Shown here: positions 19,478 through 27,649 of the stretch, one piece after another
Layout: every line of letters begins with the position of its first letter
Numbering within the stretch: the stretch's first letter is position 1
Assembly: GCF_007362955.1 (NCBI RefSeq)
Contig: NZ_CP041696.1
Location: 744,001-808,000, forward strand
Length of the DNA: 64,000 nucleotides
From: Lysinibacillus fusiformis
GTDB taxonomy: Bacteria > Bacillota > Bacilli > Bacillales_A > Planococcaceae
Direction of reading: 5' to 3'
Notes under the pieces: generated by a model
What the model was told of the DNA's origin: nothing
The model's input: the letters and a program-made list of their open reading frames with translations, nothing else
The model's database searches: none
Position numbers and translations under genes: made by a program

Positions 19478-19498
19478 TTTAACTCTTGCCCCCGTTAG
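19478..19498 (+). repeat. Island cassette repeat R, copy 7
   Basis: TTTAACTCTTGCCCCCGTTA followed by GTTAAATTTAATC. On the minus strand the stop codon of the small broken gene at 19505 lies 6 bases away. Confidence 0.6.
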
Positions 19499-19504
19499 TT
19501 AAAT

Positions 19505-19751
19505 TTAATCTTTAATTACTTCAACCTCTTTTATCGCATTTGTAAATTCCGTTGTGTTTTTAGTAATTGTATGCCCCTCTACAAGTGACATTTCATATTC
19601 TCCATTTGATAAAGATGTATAATTCAAATCTTTTTTGTTCTTGAACACTCTAACTTGGTGACACTGAAATTAAAAACCACATTGCTAATAAAATCAACCA
19701 AATTACTGCTATACCTATAATTAAACACTTCACGCTCAATGCCCCTATCAT
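19505..19751 (-). pseudogene. Small membrane-anchored protein, probably frameshifted
   Basis: Two short frames read on as one gene. The first (from about 19751 or a better-placed GTG at 19736) encodes a single hydrophobic helix, CLIIGIAVIWLILLAMWFLI, and stops at 19650. The second, one base out of register, encodes DLNYTSLSNGEYEMSLVEGH and ends KEVEVIKD before a stop at 19505-19507. The joined product would be a signal-anchored peptide of about 80 residues. R repeats lie on both sides (19478 and 19759), so this is one complete cassette, now broken or possibly two tiny genes. Confidence 0.45.
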
Positions 19752-19758
19752 AACCTTC

Positions 19759-19780
19759 TTCAACTAACCTGCTCCGTTAG
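19759..19780 (+). repeat. Island cassette repeat R, copy 8
   Basis: TTCAACTAACCTGCTCCGTT followed by AGTTTAATAATACC. The same following bases are found at the R copy at 23660. Confidence 0.75.
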
Positions 19781-19887
19781 TTTAATAATACCTCAAATTC
19801 ATATTTGGATTTAATCCCCTACTATTATCTCTAATAAAATCAGTTGCACTATCAACCTGACCTGTTATATTGATGGGCACGTAAATA
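19781..19887 (-). pseudogene. 3' remnant of a cassette gene, copy A
   Basis: On the minus strand an open frame without a start reads YVPINITGQVDSATDFIRDN and ends NPNMNLRYY at a TAA next to the R repeat. A diverged copy of the same C-terminus lies at 23685-23790. The upstream part was replaced by an IS3 remnant. The family is not recognised. Confidence 0.55.
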
Positions 19888-20055
19888 AAAAATGTATTAT
19901 ATTGAATCGTCTATACTAAGTTGGATATAAAAAATAAGTGCTATCACACTTAGACTACCAAATTAAAGGAAAGTGCTACGATGCCACGTCAAGGTCGAAC
20001 TTTTACATCGGAATTCAAATTGCATTTAGCCCCATTGCATGTTATGTCCGAGTAA
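19888..20055 (+). mobile_element. IS3-family left-end remnant with start of orfA
   Basis: A TGTATTATATTGAATCG end is followed about 75 bases on by a ribosome binding site and a short frame beginning MPRQGRTFTSEFKL, the usual N-terminus of IS3/IS150-group OrfA. Homology stops after about 14 codons and the frame ends at 20055. The rest of the element is missing. Confidence 0.6.
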
Positions 20056-20062
20056 AAAACTA

Positions 20063-20110
20063 TTGACCTTTATGTTATCAATGTGATTATATAATCTTAT
20101 TGATAACATA
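20063..20110 (+). promoter_or_regulatory. Promoter with 12-bp inverted-repeat operator
   Basis: TATGTTATCAAT at 20071-20082 and ATTGATAACATA at 20099-20110 are perfect inverted arms around TATATAAT, a good -10 box. TTGACC at 20063 could be a -35 box, although the spacer is long. The site lies just ahead of the HTH regulator gene and probably binds its product. Confidence 0.7.
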
Positions 20111-20127
20111 TGGAGGTGAATATCCAA

Positions 20128-20682
20128 ATGGATATTAGCATTAAAGATATGATGGACTGCATTGTCAACCCTGTTAAAAATCAAATTGTTCTTGCGATTC
20201 AAGCAAAAGGCGAGTGTACAGCAAAAGATTTATTATCATTACAATACGACATCCCACAGGCCACACTCTATCGCACATTAAATCGTTTGGTAGAGAGTGG
20301 GGTTATAAAGATTGTCGAAGAAAAAAAAGTTCGAGCCGTAACGGAGAAAGTTTACGCATTGAATGAGAGTTTTTTAAATGTCAACCAATCTGTCATTGAG
20401 CAGAACGATGGTGAAGCATATTTTAAGTTATTTACGAACTTTTTAATTGTATTGATGAAAGAGTTTCAAAATTACGCTGAAAAATCCTCTATAAATATTG
20501 TAGAAGATGGGTCAGGTTTCAGCGCAACTCCTATCTATGCAACTGTTGAAGAAATGTTAGATATCGGAAATAAATTTAAAGAAATAATTGCTCCTTATCA
20601 AACAAGAAATGCATCGGTTGAGGAACAAAAAATGCATATTCTCGCAACTATTATTACGCCGCCAAACGATAAAAAAATATGA
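20128..20682 (+). CDS. Winged-helix transcriptional regulator
   Basis: A 184-residue protein with an N-terminal helix-turn-helix of ArsR/PadR-like type (AKDLLSLQYDIPQATLYRTL, then RLVESGVIKIVEEKKVRA, about residues 28-70) and a helical C-terminal dimerisation or ligand region. The ATG at 20128 is preferred because GGAGG at 20112-20116 gives correct spacing; the ATG at 20110 lies over that site. It is probably a repressor of its own promoter and of the downstream hydrolase gene, whose start lies 10 bases after its stop. The pair is on the plus strand, unlike the cassette genes. Confidence 0.8.
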   Translation: MDISIKDMMDCIVNPVKNQIVLAIQAKGECTAKDLLSLQYDIPQATLYRTLNRLVESGVIKIVEEKKVRAVTEKVYALNESFLNVNQSVIEQNDGEAYFKLFTNFLIVLMKEFQNYAEKSSINIVEDGSGFSATPIYATVEEMLDIGNKFKEIIAPYQTRNASVEEQKMHILATIITPPNDKKI

Positions 20683-20692
20683 GGTGACTGTT

Positions 20693-21370
20693 ATGAAAAC
20701 ACAGAATAAAAGGAGAAATTTTCGTATGATAATCATTAATATTATTGGAATATTGGTACTTTGTTTCGGAATTATAGCCTTAAGATTGGTATATTTGTCG
20801 AGTGCCACAACCGGAGTTTCAATCGCCAAATACGATAGCCCAAAAAGCGCACTTTTGGTAACAGATATCCAAAATGACACCTTGGGTATATCCGAATACG
20901 GCAACACGGAACCGTTAATCGCTAATATCAACACAGCTATAGAATACGCCAATGACTCTGAAATGGAGATTATTTACGTCAAGCAAGAGTTTACAAGAAA
21001 CCCTTTGGATTCATTGCTTTCTAATGGTATGTATCAGGCTGGTAGTGATGGAGCGGACTTATATAATGAATTATCCATTCAATCGGATAACGTTTTTAGC
21101 AAGCTTCGCTCTGATGCTTTTTCTTCGGATCATTTTGAAAATTACCTCATAGAAAACGAGATTGACACCCTTTATATTGTTGGTGCAGATGCCAGTGGTT
21201 GTGTTTACAAGACAGCTTTGGGCGGCATAAAAAGGGGGTATCGCGTTTTTGTTTTGGGTGATAGCTTATTTTCTGTGAAGGCAGGCAAACTGAATACAAT
21301 GCTTGAGAAATATCAGACAAAAGGTATCGAGATAACTAATATTAAGGATTTTACCCAAACGCAAGACTAA
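20693..21370 (+). CDS. Membrane-anchored isochorismatase-like cysteine hydrolase
   Basis: A 225-residue protein with an N-terminal membrane helix (IIIINIIGILVLCFGIIALRL, residues about 12-33) followed by an isochorismatase-like domain. The catalytic triad of that family is visible: D58 in VTDIQNDT, K97 in VKQEF and C170 in ASGCVYKTA. Family members hydrolyse amides such as nicotinamide or isochorismate; the substrate here is unknown. Most relatives are cytosolic, so the anchor is unusual and would place the enzyme either outside the cell or at the inner membrane face. GAGGTG precedes the ATG at 20693, and the gene is coupled to the regulator upstream. Confidence 0.85.
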   Translation: MKTQNKRRNFRMIIINIIGILVLCFGIIALRLVYLSSATTGVSIAKYDSPKSALLVTDIQNDTLGISEYGNTEPLIANINTAIEYANDSEMEIIYVKQEFTRNPLDSLLSNGMYQAGSDGADLYNELSIQSDNVFSKLRSDAFSSDHFENYLIENEIDTLYIVGADASGCVYKTALGGIKRGYRVFVLGDSLFSVKAGKLNTMLEKYQTKGIEITNIKDFTQTQD

Positions 21371-21895
21371 TAGTCTGATTGTTGCAACCAAGAACGGGGT
21401 ATGAATATCTGTCTGATAAAGATGTTGTGTAAAATCTAAGGGATCATACCTTGCCAAACTGTAAAAGACGTATGGGAGGAAATTGGGTTAGTGTTCTCTA
21501 TAACTTACTGTTTATTCAACTAACCTCCCTCTATAAACATTGATGTATCAACGGTTTCCATCACTTCGTGATGAATAGAAAATAATTTTTCACTTCATTT
21601 ATAAACAGTATTTCGAATTTATAGTTATAATTTACAATCAAGGTGTACGCTTCGCTAAAACTAATTGGAATCATTAGCTTTTTTATCCACTATGTGATGC
21701 ACAATGGATCTCTGCGATACTTATGACGACGTACCCTCCCATGTCTCTTAGCGTCATTTGCGCTTACATTCCTTCGTTCGGTCTATTCATAAGGCAGAGG
21801 CCTGCTATGCTGCACCGGAGACTCATAGTCTGAGTTTAGTTATTTTGCTGGCTTCTCCGTGTCATCCTTCTTTTATAGTTCGATGAAAGAATTGA
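21371..21895. other. Non-coding stretch: partial R repeat and 3' non-coding end of decayed IS110
   Basis: A partial R copy (TTCAACTAACCTCCCTCTAT) lies at 21515. From about 21545 to 21895 there is no convincing frame, but several inverted repeats occur (for example AGCGTCATTTGCGCT and CTAATTGGAATCATTAG). This is the region 3' of the minus-strand IS110 recombinase and may hold the guide RNA of an IS1111-type element. Confidence 0.45.
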
Positions 21896-23135
21896 TTACG
21901 CTGCCTCTGCGAGACAGTAGAGGTCCTTCATCATATGTTGCTCATTAAAAAAGACTTTCTTTTTGCATATGCCATGTAATACCTTCAGTAATTTACCACA
22001 GAGTATCACCATTGACTGCTTTCCCCTTAAGGGATTTTGTTGTCTTGTTGTGTAATATTCATGAAGTTTTTTAAACGCTTCGTTATGACGAATAAGCGGG
22101 ACTATCACCTTAAATAGAGTGCTTCTAAGCTTCTTTCGTCCTCGTTTAGAGATATGTTTTTGTCCCTTATGTTGACCAGACGAGCTTTCACGTAATGTTA
22201 ATCCCGCTAGTTTTATAAGTTGGCGTGGATTTTCATAAAGTGAGAAGCTTCCTACTTCTGATAGTAAATCAACGATTGTCGCGTCTCCTAAACCAGGAAC
22301 TGAAGCCAGTATTTCATATTCGATTGTTGTTTGTGCCATTTCTGCTAATTGATCATTTACAGTTTCAATTTCGGTTTCTAATAACCGATACTGACGTAAG
22401 AGCGTGGCGATTTCATGTTGGGCCATCTGTGTTCCTTCTGTCAGTCCGATAGAGTTTTGCGCGGTTGCAATGAGAAGCTTGGCTTTCGGTAACTGTGGGG
22501 CTCTCATTCCCTTTACCTGTCGGTAAAGAAAGAGTAGCTCTTCAGCTGTTTTCTCTTTAATATCTTTTGGTAATGGCGTCATTTCTAGTGTTGCAAGTGC
22601 CATCTTCCCGAAGAATGATTCGATTTTTGATACTAGCCAAATCCTCCGTCAATTTTGAACGAAGAGTAGAACCAATACGAAGCTCAGCTTCAATGTCTTT
22701 CAGTATACGTGGATAACTGAAACGTCCATCTTTTAATAAGCGAGCGATGACTAGTGCATCTTTTTTATCATGCTTTGTCGGTAAGTTATCATCGAGTTCT
22801 TTCGAACGTTTTACGTGCATTGGATTCACCATGACCAGTGGGATTCCGTATTAATCTAAGAAATAGGCTAAGTTCATCCAGTAGTGGCCTGTAGGCTCAA
22901 TACCTATTATTACTTCAGTTTTCTTAGCTTCCTTCATTGTTTGCAGAATCTTTACATACAAGTTTTCGAAGCCTTCTTTCGATTGATGTACCGCAAAAGC
23001 TTTTTCTATTACTCGCCCGCGTTCATCGACAAAGCATGCGTAATGAATACGCTTGGCAATGTCCATGCCGACAACGAGTGTATTTTCAGTAACTTGATTA
23101 ATTTTATTATTCCATTTAGAATGCATAAAGGAGTC
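21896..23135 (-). pseudogene. IS110-family transposase, decayed (IS1111-like)
   Basis: Three fragments rebuild one recombinase of about 415 residues. The N-terminal piece (22851-23135) has GMDIAKRIHYACFVDE and GIEPTGHYWMNLAYFLD, then an in-frame TAA followed by YGIPLVMVNP. The middle piece (22557-22832) has [20 protein letters not shown] and shifts frame after ASIKNRII. The C-terminal piece (21896-22603) has the Tnp_20 motifs SVPGLGDATIVDLLSEVG and LIKLAGLTLRESSSGQHKGQ, then ISKRGRKKLR. One nonsense codon and one frameshift make it inactive unless complemented. It is only distantly related to the intact IS110 element at 17362. Confidence 0.9.
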
Positions 23136-23171
23136 CTCCTTGTTTGATGATGGGTCAATGGTCGTTGACAC

Positions 23172-23389
23172 TCATGCATCATACTAGAGGGCTCTTTTTC
23201 TTTCAATACCTCGAACATCCTTCAAACAGGAATGCTGCTCCATTAAAGTATAAAAAGGCTCTACTACTTATTGAAGTAAATCACCCCGTTAGCCATCCAT
23301 GTCGCGTACAATCAACACTACACCACAGAAAATGAAAGATTATTACGTTCTTTCATGGGAGTTGAAGAAGGAGATTTAAAAATCAAGTA
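23172..23389. other. Non-coding stretch with R repeat and a plus-strand coding-like remnant
   Basis: It contains the end of the decayed IS, an R copy at 23271 and, directly after the R core, a plus-strand frame reading VAYNQHYTTENERLLRSFMG and ending DLKIKY at 23393. This looks like the 3' end of a lost gene in the opposite orientation to the neighbouring cassettes, but it may be chance. Confidence 0.35.
23271..23292 (+). repeat. Island cassette repeat R, copy 10
   Basis: TTGAAGTAAATCACCCCGTT followed by AGCC. The bases upstream (GGCTCTACTACTTATT) are shared with the copy at 24192. Confidence 0.7.
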
Positions 23390-23578
23390 TTAATTTTTAT
23401 TTTGCTCATCTAACTTTTGTAATATAGTGTCTAATTTTTGGTTAATTATCTGTTTTTCTTTAGCAGAATCTTTTAATCGTTTAAAAGCAATAAAAATAAT
23501 AGCAAAAACTAAAATAACAAAGACTAAATATATTAAAGTCGCTATAACATCGCCAGTATTCACAATCACAAAAAACAC
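23390..23578 (-). CDS. Small membrane protein, DUF4083-like
   Basis: A 62-residue protein with one membrane helix (about residues 10-32, IATLIYLVFVILVFAIIFIA) and a charged amphipathic helix with heptads (IINQKLDTILQKLDEQ). This is the layout of DUF4083 proteins, common small proteins of unknown function in Bacillus. Start codons are ambiguous: the GTG at 23578 overlaps a GGGGG ribosome binding site, so a GTG nine bases later is likely. It is a single-gene cassette between R copies at 23271 and 23660. Confidence 0.6.
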   Translation of the reverse strand: MFFVIVNTGDVIATLIYLVFVILVFAIIFIAFKRLKDSAKEKQIINQKLDTILQKLDEQNKN

Positions 23579-23659
23579 CCCCTAAATTTATTTAATCACA
23601 CCTCTATATGAATATAATAACAAAAAGTTACAATCTTCATAATTGGTTAGCAATCCTTG

Positions 23660-23681
23660 TTTAACTAAACTGCCCCGTTAG
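23660..23681 (+). repeat. Island cassette repeat R, copy 11
   Basis: TTTAACTAAACTGCCCCGTT followed by AGTTTAATAATACCCC, shared with the copy at 19759. Confidence 0.75.
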
Positions 23682-23684
23682 TTT

Positions 23685-23790
23685 AATAATACCCCTAATT
23701 CATTTTATTTGGATTTAATCCCCTATTATTATCTTTAATAAAATCAGTTGCACTATCAATCTGACCTGTTATGATAATAGGCACATAAAT
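23685..23790 (-). pseudogene. 3' remnant of a cassette gene, copy B
   Basis: On the minus strand an open frame without a start reads FIYVPIIITGQIDSATDFIK and ends NPNKMN at a TAG next to the R repeat. It is a diverged paralogue of the remnant at 19781-19887. The upstream part is replaced by the hairpin at 23814-23855. Confidence 0.55.
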
Positions 23791-23813
23791 GAAAAAACAT
23801 AAATAAGGAAATC

Positions 23814-23855
23814 AAGAAGAAGACCACCCATCACGGAGTGGTCTTCTTCTTGATT
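23814..23855 (-). terminator. Hairpin terminator, second copy of the group IIC target hairpin
   Basis: ATCAAGAAGAAGACCAC and GTGGTCTTCTTCTTGAT form a long stem with loop CCATCACGGA. The same hairpin at 14190 carries the group IIC intron; this copy has none. Confidence 0.85.
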
Positions 23856-23856
23856 A

Positions 23857-23878
23857 TTCAACTAAAGCACTCCGTTAC
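23857..23878 (+). repeat. Island cassette repeat R, copy 12
   Basis: TTCAACTAAAGCACTCCGTT followed by AC. The stop codon of the DUF3953-like gene (23875-23877 on the minus strand) lies inside this repeat. Confidence 0.85.
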
Positions 23879-24108
23879 TTCAATAAGAAACTTTTGATTG
23901 ATACAAATAAAATAAATATAAATACAACTATACTTAGCCAGCAGTTACCTTTTTGTCCCTTTTGAAATTCTCTTAATCCCATTACCAACATCATTAAACC
24001 TAAAAACAACATCATATATGGTTGAAACTTAAAATCTTCAGTAATCAATCCATACCCTGCAAGTGAAATAACTGTTATTGATAAAATAATTTGCAAAAAC
24101 TTTAACAA
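23875..24108 (-). CDS. DUF3953-like membrane protein
   Basis: A 77-residue protein with three hydrophobic helices and the conserved core YGLITEDFKFQPYMMLFLGL, MLVMGLREFQKG and SIVVFIFILFVS, which is the pattern of DUF3953 proteins. The function is unknown. The start is a TTG at 24106-24108 preceded by AAGGGGG with 7-base spacing. Its last codons (SFLLK) and stop overlap the R repeat at 23857, so the repeat supplies the 3' end of the coding sequence. It is a single-gene cassette. Confidence 0.75.
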   Translation of the reverse strand: MLKFLQIILSITVISLAGYGLITEDFKFQPYMMLFLGLMMLVMGLREFQKGQKGNCWLSIVVFIFILFVSIKSFLLK

Positions 24109-24191
24109 TTAAAAACCCCCTTAACCAGGTTACCACATATCCCCAAAACTATTCTGCCTTTAGTTTAAGTAGAAAAAGGCTCTACTCCTTA

Positions 24192-24212
24192 TTGGAGTAA
24201 AGCACTCGTTAG
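24192..24212 (+). repeat. Island cassette repeat R, copy 13
   Basis: TTGGAGTAAAGCACTCGTTA followed by GTTGAAGTAG. The left flank (GGCTCTACTCCTTA) matches the copy at 23271. Confidence 0.7.
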
Positions 24213-24231
24213 TTGAAGTAGAAAAGTGAAG

Positions 24232-24266
24232 CTTCTTCAACTAAAGCACCCCGTTAGTTGAAGAAG
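24232..24266 (+). repeat. Island cassette repeat R, copy 14, full palindrome
   Basis: CTTCTTCAACTAA and TTAGTTGAAGAAG are perfect 13-bp arms around AGCACCCCG. The kinase gene's stop codon and last residues (FFN) are encoded inside the right arm. Confidence 0.9.
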
Positions 24267-24874
24267 TAAATCTGTTTTGCGTAGGAATCCCAATCTTTAT
24301 TATCAGTATTTATTTCAATTGTAGGAATGATTGAATTTTCAGCTTGACTCCTATACTCTTGTTGTTGTTCTAATAATAATTCACACGCTAATTTCATTTC
24401 TTCTACGGTTTTCCCTTCCCATTCATTGGGATTTCTACTACTAATTCTTTGCTCTAAATTCTCTGGAGATACAGTTAACAAAGTACATCTTGCTCCCATT
24501 TCAAATAACTGGGCTTCTAATTCCTTGATTTCATCTGATATTGAATGAGAAAATGCTACTCGATGATTTAAATGAAACCTTTCCAATATAAAGAATAAGC
24601 CTTTTGAACGTTGGGTTTGTCCAATTTCACTTGCCCAATTATTTAACATTTTCAGCATCGTAACTCTTTCTCTTAAGATTTGTAAGTGTTCCTCACGACT
24701 TAACCACTTTAATTCACCATTTACTTTGTGTAATACTTGCGAATAATGCTCACTAAGAACTATGACACTGCGTTCGGCATCATCATTTGCGTGAAGTTGT
24801 TTCAATGATTTTAAGACTGATGTTTTTCCAGCATTTGAGTAGCCTTCTAAGATTATCCCTCTAAATTTACTCAT
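24254..24874 (-). CDS. P-loop kinase-like ATPase of unknown substrate
   Basis: A 206-residue protein with an N-terminal Walker A motif GYSNAGKTSVLKSL (residues about 11-24) after a hydrophobic strand, and the overall look of thymidylate-kinase-like or zeta-toxin-like P-loop kinases (ILERFHLNHRVAFSH may supply the Walker B Asp/Glu region, QRISSRNPNEWEG a lid). It could be a nucleotide or small-molecule kinase; the substrate is unknown. AGGAGG precedes the ATG. The C-terminal residues YFFN and stop lie inside R copy 14. A second group II intron is inserted about 65 bases upstream, between the gene and its upstream R repeat. Confidence 0.7.
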   Translation of the reverse strand: MSKFRGIILEGYSNAGKTSVLKSLKQLHANDDAERSVIVLSEHYSQVLHKVNGELKWLSREEHLQILRERVTMLKMLNNWASEIGQTQRSKGLFFILERFHLNHRVAFSHSISDEIKELEAQLFEMGARCTLLTVSPENLEQRISSRNPNEWEGKTVEEMKLACELLLEQQQEYRSQAENSIIPTIEINTDNKDWDSYAKQIYFFN

Positions 24875-24938
24875 TTTTTCCTCCTAATTAATGCTATTTC
24901 TATCTAAATAAGGTCTGTAGAATTATTTACGTTTATTG

Positions 24939-27649
24939 ATACAGATAGGTAAGGGTTTGAAGTTATCGCTCCCTTTTCCCCCTGTTCACACCGTACGTGC
25001 GACTTTCACCGCATACGGCGTTCCAACTAAACCAATTTATTCTTTCTATATTTTAAGCAGACGAGTGCTGTGTTTCCAAAGTTAGATTATTTCATTGTTA
25101 CATTTCAGTCGTAAGATATTTACTTTTTCTATTTGCCTAATTGAAAGCTTTACAGCTTTTAAGAATTCTTCAATTTTAAATTTGTCTTTTAAATGTATAA
25201 GCTCATGTATAGCCTTGTTCAAAACTATTAAGTTTGAATAGCTATCATCTTTTGAAATGTGAAAAGGATTAATATGATGACAATGCCAATCGTTAATACC
25301 CAATTCTTCACCTAAAATGGCACATTTGCCGTACTGGGCAATAAACTTACTGATTCTGTTGTCGTTATATTCAATAGATCTGTTTGGAATGTAGTTTCTC
25401 ATGATGTAAGAAAGAGTACTTCTATTGATAGCCTTTAGGCTATTGTGAATTTTTGCTCTGCCTTCGGCAGTAAAGTTACATATCACTTGGGAGAAACCAA
25501 GTGTCTTTCTCCAACGTTGTGCATGGATGGGGACAAAGACCATATTTTGTATTTTAAATAGTTTGGACTTGTAACCCCCATATCTTTTCTGTAAAGTCTT
25601 CGTCATCTCATGGAAACTTGCCTCTGTTCGAATATTCTTTAGTTGATTGTATAACGTCTTGCGTAAATGTAGATTTAACTCATTCAAGTTGATTGTAATT
25701 TGAGTTGCAGCTGAGTAATAGTTTTGGATTCCCATTACAACGGTATTAAAGTTCCAAACTGTCTGAATGCAAGGCTTTCTCTTGATTACTTTTATTGCTT
25801 CTTTAATCTTTTGAAAAGCATTTGCTTTAGCCTTTTTTGACATATCAGACTTTGCTACATAACCAAATCTGGTCTTACCTTTTCTTATGGCTTTCATTGA
25901 AAACCCTAGAAACTCTGATGAGTTTTTCTTCAAATTAACTACCTTTGATTTTTCTTCACTTGTTTCCAAGTGTAATCTCTTACTCAAGAAATCTTTTAAC
26001 TCATTGTACATTTTAATTGCTTGTGACCTTGTGCGACACATTACCTTAAAATCATCCGCATAGCGGACAATAAAACACTCTTTCAAACTCGATTTCTTTA
26101 ATTGCTGATACTTACTACCATTGGTCGAGTAGGTATATTTACTTTCAAATGTTTCCCACTGGTCACTAACCCACCAATCCAACTCATTTAACACAATGTT
26201 AGATAATAATGGCGACAGAATACCACCTTGCGGTGTACCTTTTGTAGGGATACCCTCTCCTACAATCTCTGCTTTTAGTAACCTAGATATAATAGAAAGA
26301 AGGGATTTATCCCTGATACCTAATGACCACATTTGTTTTAAAAGTTTGCTATGATTTACATTATCAAAGAAACCTTTAATATCTACATCAACACAATGAT
26401 ATAGTCCAGATTGGTTAATCAGAAATTCAAGTCTAACTTTAGCGTGATGAGTGTTTCTGTTCGGTCTAAAACCATAACTATGTTTATGGAATTTAGCTTC
26501 ACAAATTGGCTCTAAAATTTGCAGTACGCATTGTTGAAAAATCCTGTCCCAAATCGTAGGTATTCCTAGTGGTCTAGTTTTATCTACTCCTTTTGGGATG
26601 AAAACCCGTCTAACTGGTTGTGGTTCATACCATTTGAACATAGCTTGAACTTTTTCTATTACATCTTCTACTCGTAGATGCAAAACATCTTTAATTGTTA
26701 ATTTATCAATTCCAGCAGTTTTACTACCTGTATTTCTTTTGATGTTTCGGTAGGCTAGACGTATATTATCCTTAGAACTCATTAATTCTGTTAAATTATA
26801 GAAATGATGACCACAAACACTTTGAGCGTAGAGTGTATCGAAGCAATCTTGCATACCATAATACTCATTGTGTCTCAGTTTCTTCCGTTTCAATAAGTCG
26901 ATGACTCCTTTCGGAGTTAAACCTCTTTTAGTCTCACAAGAACCTTATTAATCAATAAAGAACTGCCTTACTTGGTTGAATAAATCTTTATTAGTCTAGT
27001 GGCTATCCCTCCATGTGGATTAAACATTTCATTGGTACTATGCCACCACTTTCACTGATATTAAAGCAAGTTATACAACAACTAGTTTCATTGATGTTTT
27101 CCTCGCCAACGTTTCATTAGAAGTAAGTCCTCCACGTTATCAGCTTACAACGTTGAATTATATCTATTATAGAATGAACTTAGGTGCTTCCTCTAAGCCT
27201 GTTAACTCTCATACGCCTGTAACGTATCATGGCTTTTCATATTAGCTAGTTTTACTCACCCACAGCTAACCTCACAATTTGGTGATATACACATTTCTAT
27301 GTATCGCAGTTATAGACCCGTACATTCAGAAGTTCGTCAGCTTAACCTTTTCTTGTAGGTTTATTTGCATCCTCACCATATCCATTCAACTCAAGCATAA
27401 TGAACTACACCACTCCAGCGAGTAGGCTTTCGTCAGCCGTACTGTTACGGTAATTTCTCACGCCTTTTCACCGAGCTTATAACACAATCATTCTTACTAA
27501 ATCCAGTGCTATTCGATTAAGAGAGAACCCTTCCGAGCGTTACCTCATCATTTGATTCTTCGATATAACCCTTCAATTCCGTAAGGAACTGTCTAGCCTT
27601 TACCTGAGTGATGTGACCACCCTCAATTTAAGCTAGAAACATTTCGCAC
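24939..27649 (-). mobile_element. Group II intron with HNH-containing maturase, complete, inserted in an R repeat
   Basis: The 5' end at 27649 reads GTGCGAAATG on the minus strand. Domain V near 24990-25025 has CCGTATGCGG, a GAAA tetraloop and CGCACGTACGG. Domain VI and the 3' end (CTTACCTATCTGTAT) are near 24939. A reverse transcriptase gene lies in the expected internal position (25082-26893). The 5' exon ends in the R-repeat arm GGAGCAGTTTAGTT, and the rejoined exon TTTAGTT + CAATAAAC resembles the repeat consensus TTTAGTTGAATAAG. It is not closely related to the intron at 12313. Confidence 0.9.
25082..26893 (-). CDS. Group II intron reverse transcriptase/maturase with HNH endonuclease
   Basis: A 603-residue multifunctional intron protein that reverse-transcribes the intron, helps it splice and cuts the target strand. 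Domains in order: RT0-7 (residues about 45-340, with SYGFRPNRNTHHA, GTPQGGILSPLLSNIV and the active-site VRYADDFKVM), maturase X (about 360-460, GIQNYYSAATQ), and a C-terminal HNH nuclease (about 520-575, DWHCHHINPF and NLIVLNKAIHELIH). All catalytic motifs are intact, so the intron should be mobile. The start codon is a TTG or near-start at 26893 within the intron. It is about 180 residues longer than the compact class C protein at 12383. Confidence 0.92.
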   Translation of the reverse strand: MKRKKLRHNEYYGMQDCFDTLYAQSVCGHHFYNLTELMSSKDNIRLAYRNIKRNTGSKTAGIDKLTIKDVLHLRVEDVIEKVQAMFKWYEPQPVRRVFIPKGVDKTRPLGIPTIWDRIFQQCVLQILEPICEAKFHKHSYGFRPNRNTHHAKVRLEFLINQSGLYHCVDVDIKGFFDNVNHSKLLKQMWSLGIRDKSLLSIISRLLKAEIVGEGIPTKGTPQGGILSPLLSNIVLNELDWWVSDQWETFESKYTYSTNGSKYQQLKKSSLKECFIVRYADDFKVMCRTRSQAIKMYNELKDFLSKRLHLETSEEKSKVVNLKKNSSEFLGFSMKAIRKGKTRFGYVAKSDMSKKAKANAFQKIKEAIKVIKRKPCIQTVWNFNTVVMGIQNYYSAATQITINLNELNLHLRKTLYNQLKNIRTEASFHEMTKTLQKRYGGYKSKLFKIQNMVFVPIHAQRWRKTLGFSQVICNFTAEGRAKIHNSLKAINRSTLSYIMRNYIPNRSIEYNDNRISKFIAQYGKCAILGEELGINDWHCHHINPFHISKDDSYSNLIVLNKAIHELIHLKDKFKIEEFLKAVKLSIRQIEKVNILRLKCNNEII

